Assembly (NCBI GenBank): GCA_027483745.1
Contig: JAIXTZ010000264.1
Coordinates: 1 to 18,314 of the forward strand
Source: Lysobacteraceae bacterium
GTDB taxonomy: Bacteria; Pseudomonadota; Gammaproteobacteria; Xanthomonadales; Xanthomonadaceae
Reading direction: 5' to 3'
Length of the DNA stretch: 18,314 nt
Under the pieces are notes generated by a model. It was not told the origin of the DNA, made no database searches, and saw only the letters and a list, made by a program, of their open reading frames with translations. A program made the position numbers and the translations under genes. This document shows positions 1 to 9,627 of the stretch, piece by piece (the stretch's first letter is position 1; every line of letters begins with the position of its first letter).

Positions 1-1346
1 AGTACCTTTCCGACCTGCGCGGGATCCTCGGCGCCTGAGCGGCGCCGCTCGAACAGCACCCAGGCCAGCGTCAAGCCGCCGAGCAGCCAGCAGTAGTGCA
101 GGCTGCCGGCGAGGTCGAGAGGCGAGACGCCGCCCAGCGAGGCCGCCAGTAGGATCTGCGCGCCCCAAGGCAACAGGCTCTGGGTGACGCAGGCGAAGAT
201 GTCGAGAAGGCTCGCCGCGCGGGCCGGCGCGACGCCGTGCTCCGCGGCGATGTCCTTGGCGATCGGACCCGAGAGCAGGATGGCTACGGTGTTGTTGGCG
301 AGCAGCGCATCGCTGCCGGCGACGAGCCCCGCGATGCCGAGCTGACCCACGCGCGGCCCCTTGCGGCCACGCGCCAACGCCTCGATGCGCGCCACGAACC
401 ACGCGAAGCCGCCATCGGCGCGGATCAGCGCCCCCAAGCCCGCCACGAACAGCGAGACCAGCACGGTGTCGGTCACCGACAGAAAGCCCTTGTGGACGTC
501 ACCGGTGAAGCCGAGCAGGCCGTAGTCAGCGAAGGCGAGGCCGAAGGCACCGGCCAGCACCACGCCCAGTGCGAGCACCGCCAGCACGTTCACGCCGAGC
601 ACCGCCAGCACGAGAACGGCCAGATAGGGCAGCGCCAGCCACGGGCTCGGCGGATCGGCCGGCGGCACGGGCTGTGCGTCACCAGCGAAAGCCAACAGCA
701 CGAGCGTGCCGATCGCCGCGGGCACCGCGAACTTGAGGTTCTCCAGGAACTTCGCGCGCATCGTCGTGCCCTGCGTGCGCGCCGCAGCGATGGCGGTGTC
801 GGAGATCACCGACAGGTTGTCGCCGCAGGTGGCGCCGCTGAGCACCGCCCCGAGCACGAGCGCCTTGTCGAGCGAGGCGGCATCGGCCAACCCAAGCGCA
901 ATCGGCGCGACCGCAGCGATCGTGCCCATCGACGTGCCCAGAGCCAGCGCGATGGCCGTCGCCAGCAGGAAGATGCCCGGCAGGATCAGCGCCGCCGGGA
1001 TCACCGACAGGCCCAGCGCGACCACCGCCTCCACGCCACCGGTGGCGCGGCTCACCGCGGTGAAGGCGCCCGACAGCAGGAAGATCAGCAGCATCAGCTG
1101 CACGTCCTTGTCGCCCATGCCACCGAGCAGGCGGTCGAAGGCCGGCGCCCCACGGCGGTGGGCGAACCACAGCGCCAAGGCCAGCGCGGGAAGCAGCGCC
1201 ACGGCCGCGGGGAGCTTGTAGAAGGCGTTCGCCTCGCCCAACGCGGTCAGCGTGAAGCCGACGCCGCAGAACAAGGCGATGAACAGCAGCAGGGGCGAGA
1301 GGGCGAGGAAGGACGGCGGCGAGGCCGAGGGCGCGGACGAGGACAC
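1..1346 (-). CDS. NhaC-family Na+/H+ antiporter (C-terminus cut by window edge)
   Basis: An inner-membrane secondary transporter expected to exchange external H+ for cytoplasmic Na+ (possibly Li+), based on its similarity to the NhaC family. The conceptual translation has many hydrophobic helices. NhaC-like motifs include GTSMGT (about residues 137-142) and SGATCGDNLSVISDT (about 170-184), and a late segment reads GSDALLANNTVAILLSG. The 448 codons visible approach a full-length family member, so little is probably missing past base 1. The frame has no in-frame ATG near its 5' end. I chose GTG at 1346 because GGAG (1352-1355) lies six bases upstream. A GTG at 1382 is possible but would place the leader's terminator hairpin inside the coding region. 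The gene lies 210 bases after the MAPEG gene, behind a structured leader that probably controls it. The substrate ion cannot be fixed from sequence alone. Confidence 0.88.
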   Translation of the reverse strand, partial: MSSSAPSASPPSFLALSPLLLFIALFCGVGFTLTALGEANAFYKLPAAVALLPALALALWFAHRRGAPAFDRLLGGMGDKDVQLMLLIFLLSGAFTAVSRATGGVEAVVALGLSVIPAALILPGIFLLATAIALALGTSMGTIAAVAPIALGLADAASLDKALVLGAVLSGATCGDNLSVISDTAIAAARTQGTTMRAKFLENLKFAVPAAIGTLVLLAFAGDAQPVPPADPPSPWLALPYLAVLVLAVLGVNVLAVLALGVVLAGAFGLAFADYGLLGFTGDVHKGFLSVTDTVLVSLFVAGLGALIRADGGFAWFVARIEALARGRKGPRVGQLGIAGLVAGSDALLANNTVAILLSGPIAKDIAAEHGVAPARAASLLDIFACVTQSLLPWGAQILLAASLGGVSPLDLAGSLHYCWLLGGLTLAWVLFERRRSGAEDPAQVGKV

Positions 1347-1533
1347 GGAGGCTCCGGAAAAAAGCGAAGCCTCGGCCGCCACGCGGTCCGGGGGAGAGGG
1401 GCGAGCGACGGCCGAGGCTTCGAAACGGGTTCGATCGGCCGCATCAGCGAAGGAACCACCCAAAGGACGGTGGCGATGCGGCGATGGCCCTTATTCCACT
1501 CCGGACATCAGGCAAGGGCAAAGGCACCTCGCC
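1347..1533 (-). promoter_or_regulatory. Candidate riboswitch/attenuator leader of the antiporter gene
   Basis: On the minus strand the leader can fold in order into four elements. (1) A hairpin at 1533-1511 pairs GGCGAGG with CCTTGCC. (2) A two-part stem at 1482-1438 pairs GCCGCATC with GATGCGGC around an inner CCACC/GGTGG hairpin. (3) An antiterminator at 1440-1410 pairs GGCCGATCGAA with TTCGA plus TCGGCC across a 4-nt bulge. (4) A terminator hairpin at 1422-1365 is followed by six T. Elements 3 and 4 share bases 1410-1422 and cannot coexist. Elements 2 and 3 share 1438-1440. The ribosome binding site follows directly after the T tract. The pairing is seen in the sequence; the regulatory role and any ligand are inferred. 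I did not recognise a known riboswitch consensus with certainty. Confidence 0.6.
1358..1422 (-). terminator. Rho-independent terminator hairpin in the antiporter leader
   Basis: On the minus strand CGAAGCCTCGGCC (1422-1410) pairs perfectly over 13 bp with GGCCGAGGCTTCG (1377-1365). The pyrimidine-rich loop is 32 nt. After one C comes a run of six T (1363-1358). The element ends two bases before the GGAG ribosome binding site of the antiporter. It is therefore better read as a conditional terminator of the leader than as the simple end of the MAPEG transcript, although the second reading cannot be excluded. The long loop is unusual for an intrinsic terminator. Confidence 0.65.
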
Positions 1534-1556
1534 CATGCCCTCATGCCATTTGGTGA

Positions 1557-1952
1557 TCAGCCTGCTTGGACGGCGGCCCAGTAGCCCCAAAGCAGCTGGC
1601 CCGAAAGCACCAACAGCAGGATCCACGTACCCAGCGTGCCCCAGAAGCGCCCGAAGCTCGTGCCGGCGGAACCCGAGAGGCCGACCGCATGCAGCACGCG
1701 GGCGAGCACCAGCCCGGCGCCGCAGGCGTGGACGAACACCACGCCGGCGCCGTTGTTCTCCGACACCAGCAGCATCACCAGCATCAGGGGCACGTACTCG
1801 ACGGCGTTGGCTTGGGCGCGAATGGCACGGGCAAGCCCGGCATCGCCGCCATCACCGATGCCCACCTTCAGCCGCCGGCGGAGGCCGACGATCCGGAACG
1901 ACAGGGCGAGGATGAGTAGCGCACACAGGGCGGCGTAGAGGCCGGTGATCAT
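1557..1952 (-). CDS. MAPEG family membrane protein
   Basis: A 131-residue integral membrane protein of the MAPEG family (membrane-associated proteins in eicosanoid and glutathione metabolism). It has about four hydrophobic segments. The family-type central stretch RAQANAVEYVPLMLVML (about residues 46-62) is followed by HACGAGLVLARVLHAVGLSG. Bacterial members resemble YecN; some MAPEG proteins are glutathione transferases, but the activity of this one is unknown. The ATG at 1952 overlaps the stop of the DUF839 gene by one base (TGATG), which points to translational coupling and co-transcription. A ggt gene lies further upstream in the same run, so a link to glutathione chemistry is possible but only inferred. 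Confidence 0.85.
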   Translation of the reverse strand: MITGLYAALCALLILALSFRIVGLRRRLKVGIGDGGDAGLARAIRAQANAVEYVPLMLVMLLVSENNGAGVVFVHACGAGLVLARVLHAVGLSGSAGTSFGRFWGTLGTWILLLVLSGQLLWGYWAAVQAG

Positions 1953-3346
1953 CAGAGCAATCCTTCCTTCCAGGGGCCGGTGATGGCGACGGTGAAGCCC
2001 GGCGTGTAGACGTTGACGAACAGCCAGCGGCCGTCCGGGGAGAAGCAGGCACCAGCGAACTCGCTGTTGGAGTAGTCGCCGGTGAGGCCGTGGAAATTCT
2101 CGTAGATGCCGTTGTTCTCGGCGAACTGGAAGATGCCGCCCTGCGGCGTCAGCCCGAACAGCGACTGCGCCTCCTTGCGGTAGCTGTCCTGGCAGAGGAT
2201 CAGGCCGCCGCGCGGCGACATCGCCAGATTGTCCGGGTAGTACAGGGTTTCCTGCGCCGGCGACTCGAACACCAGCTGCAGTTCGGAGGCCTTGGCGTCG
2301 TAGGCCCAGACCTGCCCGCTGTTCGCGTCACCGCCACTGGTCGACGTGAAATAGATCGTGTCGCCCTGCGCGTAGCAGCCCTCCAGACGGATGAAGGCGC
2401 TGCCGCCGTTCGCCAGACCCTCGCGGACGTTGCCATCGGTCTTGCCCGATGGCCCGATGCCGCGCTCGGGATGCTCGATGCGCACCCACGACGCCTTGAA
2501 CCGGTCGCCATTGCGATGCCCGCGACGCAGGTCGGCCGCACCTTCGGCCTTGAGCATCCACAGCGTGCCGCCGCGGGCCAGCTCGCCCTTCACCGTCGGG
2601 ACGAAACGATAGAAGCCCGCGAAGGGATCGGCATCTTCCGTCAGGTAGACATCGCCGCTCGCCACGTGCACCGCCGCCGCCTCATGCACGCGCTGGCCCA
2701 TGGCGACCAGCGGCTCGGCGTTCGATGCCCGGTCGAACGGCACATCGAAGACGAAACCGTGCGCGTGCTTGAGGTCGACCACGCGCTCGTCGAACACGGC
2801 GCGGCCGCGGTCCAGCACCTGCTCCTCGCAGGACAGCCAGCTGTGCCAGGGCGTGATGCCGCCCGAGCAGTTGCGCAGCGTGCCGGACAGCGAGGCGCGG
2901 GATTCCAGCAATTCGCCCTTGTCGGCATCGAACACCATCGTGGTGGTGCCGCCGTCGACGTCCGGGTCGTAGGTCATCGACGCGTCGCCGAACGTGCCTG
3001 CTTCGCCGTCGCACTCGTGGTTGCACACCAAGGTCAGTCGGGAGCCGTCCGCATGCACGATGCCCATGCCGTCGTGGTGCGAGGGCGTCGGCCGCCCATC
3101 GCTCATGGGCGTGGTCGACCAGCCGAAGCTGCGGTAGCTGAAGCCGGCCGGCAGCTTCAGCAGCGGCAGACCGGTCGTGGCGTCGGCGACCGGCGAAAGC
3201 GGCCCGAAGCCGGCGACACGCCCCGCCGGCAGGCCCGCCTGTGCGAGCAGCCGACCGAACGGCGAAAGGCCCAGCGCAGCGGCCCCGACGGTCGAGGCGG
3301 AGAGCGCGAGGAAGCGGCGGCGGGCGAGGGCGGGATCAGGACGCAT
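1952..3346 (-). CDS. Tat-exported DUF839 / PhoX-like protein
   Basis: A 464-residue exported protein resembling the DUF839/PhoX family, whose best known members are Ca/Fe-dependent alkaline phosphatases with a beta-propeller fold. The N-terminus carries a twin-arginine signal (ARRRFLALSASTVGAAALG, about residues 9-27), implying folded export to the periplasm. Family-like sequences include CNHECDGEAG and, near the C-terminus, SEFAGACFSPDGRWLFVNV followed by TPG and GPW. It is shorter than classical PhoX enzymes, so phosphatase activity should not be assumed. ATG 3346 was chosen because it directly precedes the Tat signal; the frame is open further upstream but that part reads as noise. The gene lies 35 bases after the DUF4920-like gene and overlaps the MAPEG start. 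Confidence 0.85.
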   Translation of the reverse strand: MRPDPALARRRFLALSASTVGAAALGLSPFGRLLAQAGLPAGRVAGFGPLSPVADATTGLPLLKLPAGFSYRSFGWSTTPMSDGRPTPSHHDGMGIVHADGSRLTLVCNHECDGEAGTFGDASMTYDPDVDGGTTTMVFDADKGELLESRASLSGTLRNCSGGITPWHSWLSCEEQVLDRGRAVFDERVVDLKHAHGFVFDVPFDRASNAEPLVAMGQRVHEAAAVHVASGDVYLTEDADPFAGFYRFVPTVKGELARGGTLWMLKAEGAADLRRGHRNGDRFKASWVRIEHPERGIGPSGKTDGNVREGLANGGSAFIRLEGCYAQGDTIYFTSTSGGDANSGQVWAYDAKASELQLVFESPAQETLYYPDNLAMSPRGGLILCQDSYRKEAQSLFGLTPQGGIFQFAENNGIYENFHGLTGDYSNSEFAGACFSPDGRWLFVNVYTPGFTVAITGPWKEGLL

Positions 3347-3381
3347 GGGGCAAGACTCGAGGGGCGGAAGCCGACAGTGGA

Positions 3382-3810
3382 TCAGGGTTCGATGACGATC
3401 GACGTCGCGAGGATCTGCCACTCGCGGCCCGCTGCAATACCGCCGCCGCTCTCCTCGTTGTAGTGCTGGGCTTGTTCGGCGCTGAGCTCGACCGGCTTCA
3501 GTTCGCCGAACACCACGGCCGTTCCGCTGGCGTCCTTGGGCAGGAAGAATTCGTGCCCGGTCTTGACCCGGATGCCCGTGCCGCCCGCGTCGAGCATCAC
3601 CCAACACCCCTTGGCCTGGCAGACCTGGGTGATGCGTCCGCTGAACTTCATCGTGTGGCCGCTGTGGTGCTCGGCGTGGGCGAGCAGCTCCGTCACCGGC
3701 ATCGCGTCACCCTCGGGCATCGGCTGGCCGTAGGACGCGGCAAACGCCAGCGGCGCGGAGGCCATCGAGATCAGCAGGGCAGCGGCGAGTCGGAGCGTGG
3801 TCTTGCGCAT
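3382..3810 (-). CDS. DUF4920-like exported protein
   Basis: A 142-residue secreted protein with a Sec signal peptide (about residues 1-24, ending in PLAFA before ASYG). The mature part contains QVCQAKGCWVMLDAGGTGIRV, a Cys-x3-Gly-Cys-Trp motif that I associate with DUF4920 proteins, small periplasmic domains of unknown function. The two cysteines could form a disulfide or bind a metal; that is inference. ATG 3810 was chosen because the signal peptide starts there and GAGGA lies a short distance upstream. It sits 41 bases after the MBL-fold gene and 35 bases before the DUF839 gene, so it is probably co-transcribed with both. Confidence 0.75.
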   Translation of the reverse strand: MRKTTLRLAAALLISMASAPLAFAASYGQPMPEGDAMPVTELLAHAEHHSGHTMKFSGRITQVCQAKGCWVMLDAGGTGIRVKTGHEFFLPKDASGTAVVFGELKPVELSAEQAQHYNEESGGGIAAGREWQILATSIVIEP

Positions 3811-3851
3811 GGTGGAGTCCTCGGCGGGAAAGCAATCGGCAGGAAGGCAAT

Positions 3852-4745
3852 TCAATGCGGCAAGGGTTCGCCGGCGAGCAACGCGAGCTCGTCGCGGGTG
3901 CCGTAGCGTCCCTTGTCATCGCGCGCCACGCGCGCCATTGCGCAGCCGTGGTCATGGGTGAAGTACAGGCGCACGTCGCGCTTCAGCATGTCGTCGAGGA
4001 AGCCGCGCTTCTCGTCGATCAGCGTCTCGGGCGAGCGGTCGTAGCCCATGGTCACCGGCAGGTGCACCCAGGGCCGGCCGGGGATGAGGTCGGCGCAGAA
4101 CACGACGCCGCCCTGCCCGCCGTCGCCAACGATCTCGGCCAGCATCAGGCCCGGCGTGTGGCCATCGCTGTGGTGGAAGCGCACGGCAGCGCCGAGCGCG
4201 CGACTGTGGTCGCCCTCGACCACTTCCAGCCGGCCGCTCGCTTCGAGCAGGCCCGCCAGTTCCGGGATGAAGCTGGCGCGGTCGCGCGGATGCGGCGTCT
4301 TCGCCCGCGCCCAGTGCGCGGCGCCAACGATGAACGTCGCGTTCGGGAACAGCAGCCGCGGCGGCTGGCCTTCGGCCCAGGGCGCCAGCAGGCCGCCGGC
4401 GTGGTCGAAATGCAGGTGCGAGAGCACGACGACGTCGACGTCCTCGTGCGAGACGCCGGCTTCGGCTAGCGATTCCAGCAGCACGTGCTGCGGCTCCACA
4501 ACGCCGAAACGCTCGCGCATCTTCGGCTCGAAGAAGGCGCCGATGCCGGTTTCGAACAACACCGTCTTGCCAGCGAGGCCCTTGGCCAGCAGCGCACGGC
4601 AGGCGAGCGGGATGCGGTGCTGCTCGTCGGGCGCGATCCACTGCGACCACATCGCCCGCGGCACGTTGCCGAACATCGCGCCGCCGTCGAGGCGCTGCGA
4701 ATTGCCGAGGATCGACCAAAGCCGGATGCCGCTCGTCGCGCTCAC
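3852..4745 (-). CDS. MBL-fold metallo-hydrolase
   Basis: A 297-residue metallo-beta-lactamase-fold hydrolase, probably cytoplasmic since no signal peptide is visible. The zinc-binding motif HLHFDH is at about residues 110-115. Further family motifs are HSDGHTPG (metal His), FCADLIPG (bridging Asp region) and FTHDHG near the C-terminus. The substrate is unknown; the layout resembles lactonase-like or general MBL hydrolases. I chose GTG 4745 as the start. It overlaps the ggt stop in the GTGA configuration and gives an N-terminus ([18 protein letters not shown]) that fits the family. The frame is open further upstream, but that part lies inside ggt and reads as noise. Coupling to ggt suggests a functional link, not necessarily in the same pathway. 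Confidence 0.87.
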   Translation of the reverse strand: MSATSGIRLWSILGNSQRLDGGAMFGNVPRAMWSQWIAPDEQHRIPLACRALLAKGLAGKTVLFETGIGAFFEPKMRERFGVVEPQHVLLESLAEAGVSHEDVDVVVLSHLHFDHAGGLLAPWAEGQPPRLLFPNATFIVGAAHWARAKTPHPRDRASFIPELAGLLEASGRLEVVEGDHSRALGAAVRFHHSDGHTPGLMLAEIVGDGGQGGVVFCADLIPGRPWVHLPVTMGYDRSPETLIDEKRGFLDDMLKRDVRLYFTHDHGCAMARVARDDKGRYGTRDELALLAGEPLPH

Positions 4746-6468
4746 CGGAAGATGCCTCCGTCCTGCGTGCTGCCCTTGCCGACGGTCTTCCAGCGCGGGT
4801 CGGCGCCGGCGTCGACATCGCCATCCGTGAGGTCCCAAGTCACCACCTGCATGTTGCCCCAGGTGCGCGGCTCTTCCTTGATGACGTGGCCTCGGGCCTC
4901 GAGGCCGGCGCGAAGCTCCGGCGACAGCGCGTCCTTCTCGATCGAGACTTCATCAGGCAGGTACTGGTGGTGAACGCGCGGCTCCGCGGCGGCCTCGAGC
5001 GCCGTGGCGCCGGCATCCAGCGCCAGCACGCCCTGGATCACCATGCTGATGATGCGGCTGCCGCCCGGCGTACCGAGCACGGCAATCTGGTCGTCGCCCA
5101 CGACGATCGTGGGCGTCATCGACGACAGCGGGCGCTTGCCCGGCGCGATGGCGTTGGCGTCGTCGCCGACGAGGCCGAAGGCGTTCGGCACGCCCGCCTT
5201 CACCGAGAAGTCGTCCATCTCGTTGTTGAGCAGGAAGCCGGTGCCCGGGATCACCATCGCATTGCCGTAGGGCAGGTTCACCGTCTGCGTCACCGAGGCG
5301 ATGTTGCCCTCGGCGTCGACGATGGAGAAATGCGTCGTGTCGGGGCGTTCAAGGGCGGTGACACCGGGCAGCATCGCGCTCGGCGTGGCCTTCTCCGGGT
5401 GGATGCCGGCGCGCAGGCCCGCGGCATAGGCCGGGTTCGTCAGCAGTTCCACCGGGACGTCGACGAAATCCGGATCGCCGAGGAACACCGCGCGGTCGCG
5501 GTAGGCGCGGCGCATCGCTTCGATGCGCAGGTGCAGGCGGTCGAGCTCGCTGCGCTTCGACCAGTCGTAGCCGTCGAGGATCTGCAGCGTCTGCGCCAGC
5601 GCGATGCCGCCCGACGACGGCGGTGGCGCGGTGACGACGGTCTTGCCGCGATGCTGGAAGACCAGCGGCTCGCGCTCCACCACGCGGTACTGCGCGAGGT
5701 CTTCGAGCGTCCAGATGCCGCCGGCCGCGCGCACCCCGTCGACGAGGCGGCGGGCCGTTTCGCCGCGGTAGAAGCCGTCGAAACCGTCGCGCCCGAGCCG
5801 CTTCAGCACCTCGGCGTAGTCAGCATTACGCATCCGCGTGCCAACCGCGGGGATCTTCCCATCGACCAGCAGCAGCGGCGCGGCGCCGGGATCGGCGGCG
5901 AGCGCCGCCTCGCGCCAAACCATCATCGCGAGGTTCTTGTCGCCGAACACCCAGCCCTGCTCGGCCAAGGCGACGGCCGGCGCCAGCGCCTCAGCCAGCG
6001 GCAGGCGGCCGTAGGTCTTCGAGACGTGCACCAGCGCGGCCGGCAAACCCGGAATCGCCGCGGCCAGCGGGCCATCGATGGTCTGGCGCGGACGCGGCTC
6101 GCCGGTGGCCGGGTCGAGGAACATGTCGCGCGTGGCCGCCAGCGGTGCGCGCTCGCGGCCGTCGACGAAGACGACCTTACCGTCGCTGGCGCGGCGCAGC
6201 AGGAAGAAGCCGCCGCCGCCGATGCCGGAACTCTCGGGTTCGACGAGACCCAGCGCCGCGCTCACCGCCACGGCGGCGTCGAAGGCGTTTCCACCCTTGC
6301 GCAGCACGGCCATGCCGGCATCCGTGGCCTGCGCGTTGGCGCTGGCGATGGCGGCGCCGTCGGGGCGCTGCCCGGTGGCGGAAGGCACGTCGCGGGCGAG
6401 CGATGTCGTGGAAGACACACCGACGGCCAAGAACAAGGCGGCGGCGACCAGCATCGGGCGGAACGGCA

Positions 6469-6469
<1 letters not shown>
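4742..6469 (-). CDS. ggt: Gamma-glutamyltransferase precursor
   Basis: A 575-residue periplasmic enzyme that cleaves the gamma-glutamyl bond of glutathione and conjugates and transfers or hydrolyses the glutamyl group. The signal peptide spans about residues 1-25. The autoprocessing site and nucleophile threonine are in DTTHFS (Thr about 378), from which the small subunit would start. Substrate-binding motifs include DGRERAP (about 103-109), [14 protein letters not shown] (about 409-422), PLSSMTPT and GTPGGSR (oxyanion hole). All expected motifs are present, so it should be active. The ATG at 6469 overlaps the ferredoxin stop by one base (TGATG), and its stop overlaps the MBL gene start (GTGA). 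Confidence 0.96.
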
Positions 6470-7285
<816 letters not shown>

Positions 7286-7308
7286 GGTGGTCTCCTTGGA
7301 AAACGGAA

Positions 7309-8429
<1,121 letters not shown>

Positions 8430-8497
8430 CAAGGCATTCCGGGGGCGGGTGGTAAACTCAAGGCTCATTCTGCGCGATGCCGCCCTCCCCCGCGACG

Positions 8498-9598
8498 ATG
8501 TTCGATTGGTTCAAGAAGAAGCCGCACCCCGGCACCGCGCCCGCGAGCCCCATCACGGAGCCCCCGGCCGTCGACCACGCGGAGACACCAGACGCGGCGC
8601 CGTCGTCGAACACCGAGCCCTCGCCGCCGCCTTCCGCAGCGGTCGAACCGTCGCTGATCGCGCCAGCAGCGACCGGCTGGTGGGGCAAGCTGCGGCAGAG
8701 CCGCTTCGCCACCGGCCTGCGCGGCCTGTTTTCGTCCAACCCCAAGCTAGACGACGCCCTGCTCGACGAAATCGAGACCGTGCTGCTCGGCGCCGACGTC
8801 GGCGTCACCGCGACGGAAACCCTCGTCGAAGACCTGCGGCGCCGCATGCGCGCCCGCGAATTCGAAGACGCCCGGGCCCTTCAGCACCATCTGCGCGCGC
8901 AATTGCTGGCGATGCTTCGGCCGGTCGCCAGACCCCTGCACATCGACGCATCCAAGGCGCCATTCGTGATCCTCACCGTCGGCGTCAATGGCGTCGGCAA
9001 GACCACGACGATCGGGAAGCTCGCGCATCGCTTCCAGAAGGACGGCCTGAAGCTCGCTCTCGCCGCCGGCGACACCTTCCGCGCCGCCGCGGTTGAGCAG
9101 CTCAAGGTGTGGGGCGAGCGCAACGGTGTCACCGTCGTCGCGCAAGGCCAGAACGCCGATGCGGCAGCGGTGATCTTCGATGCCCTGCAGGCGGCCAAGT
9201 CGCGCGGGCTCGACCTGCTGATCGCCGACACGGCCGGACGCCTGCACACGCAGCAGGGCCTGATGGCCGAACTCTCGAAAGTCGCGCGGGTGCTGGCGAA
9301 GCTCGACGAGAGCGCGCCGCACGAAGTGCTGATGGTCATCGACGGCACCACGGGCCAGAACGCGGTGAACCAGGTACGCCAGTTCCTCGCGGCGGCGAAC
9401 GTGACTGGCCTCGTCGTCACCAAGCTCGACGGCAGCGCCAAGGGCGGCGTGGTGTTCGCTCTGGCCCGCGAGTTCGGCCTGCCGATCCGCTTCGTCGGCC
9501 TCGGAGAAACGATGGAGGACCTGCGCGTGTTCGATCCCGACGCCTTCGTCGATGCGCTGCTGCCCGAGCTCGGCAGCGCGGAGCGCAGCGCTTCGTGA
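8498..9598 (+). CDS. ftsY: Signal recognition particle receptor FtsY
   Basis: A 366-residue GTPase that docks SRP-ribosome complexes at the inner membrane. The N-terminal region (about 1-75) is Pro/Ala/Glu-rich, consistent with a short acidic A domain. A four-helix N domain follows (about 76-145), then the G domain with GVNGVGKTTT (G1, about 162-171), GDTFRAAA, DTAGR (G3, about 244-248) and TKLDG (G4, about 308-312). I chose ATG 8498 because MFDWFKKK resembles the usual N-terminus; ATG 8477 is in frame but adds only seven residues. Neither has a clear ribosome binding site. A TAAACT hexamer at 8453-8458 could be a -10 element, without an obvious -35. Confidence 0.95.
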   Translation: MFDWFKKKPHPGTAPASPITEPPAVDHAETPDAAPSSNTEPSPPPSAAVEPSLIAPAATGWWGKLRQSRFATGLRGLFSSNPKLDDALLDEIETVLLGADVGVTATETLVEDLRRRMRAREFEDARALQHHLRAQLLAMLRPVARPLHIDASKAPFVILTVGVNGVGKTTTIGKLAHRFQKDGLKLALAAGDTFRAAAVEQLKVWGERNGVTVVAQGQNADAAAVIFDALQAAKSRGLDLLIADTAGRLHTQQGLMAELSKVARVLAKLDESAPHEVLMVIDGTTGQNAVNQVRQFLAAANVTGLVVTKLDGSAKGGVVFALAREFGLPIRFVGLGETMEDLRVFDPDAFVDALLPELGSAERSAS

Positions 9599-9627
9599 GC
9601 CCGGCGCCGGCCGAAGCGCGCCCGCCC

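Noticed and set aside
1365..1422. Simple 3' terminator of the MAPEG gene
   Set aside because: It lies about 135 bases past the MAPEG stop and directly against the antiporter ribosome binding site, with an overlapping antiterminator, which fits a leader attenuator better. Not fully excluded.
1347..1533. Fluoride riboswitch in the antiporter leader
   Set aside because: The conserved fluoride aptamer segments I remember (GGnGAUGG near the start and CUGAUGnCUCC near the end) are not present in the right arrangement; only a partial CTGATG match is seen.
237..1556. Long plus-strand open frame opposite the antiporter gene
   Set aside because: It reads as Arg/Gln/His/Glu-rich low-complexity sequence, has no recognisable domain, and lies antisense to a clear membrane transporter and its leader. 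It is a GC-bias shadow.
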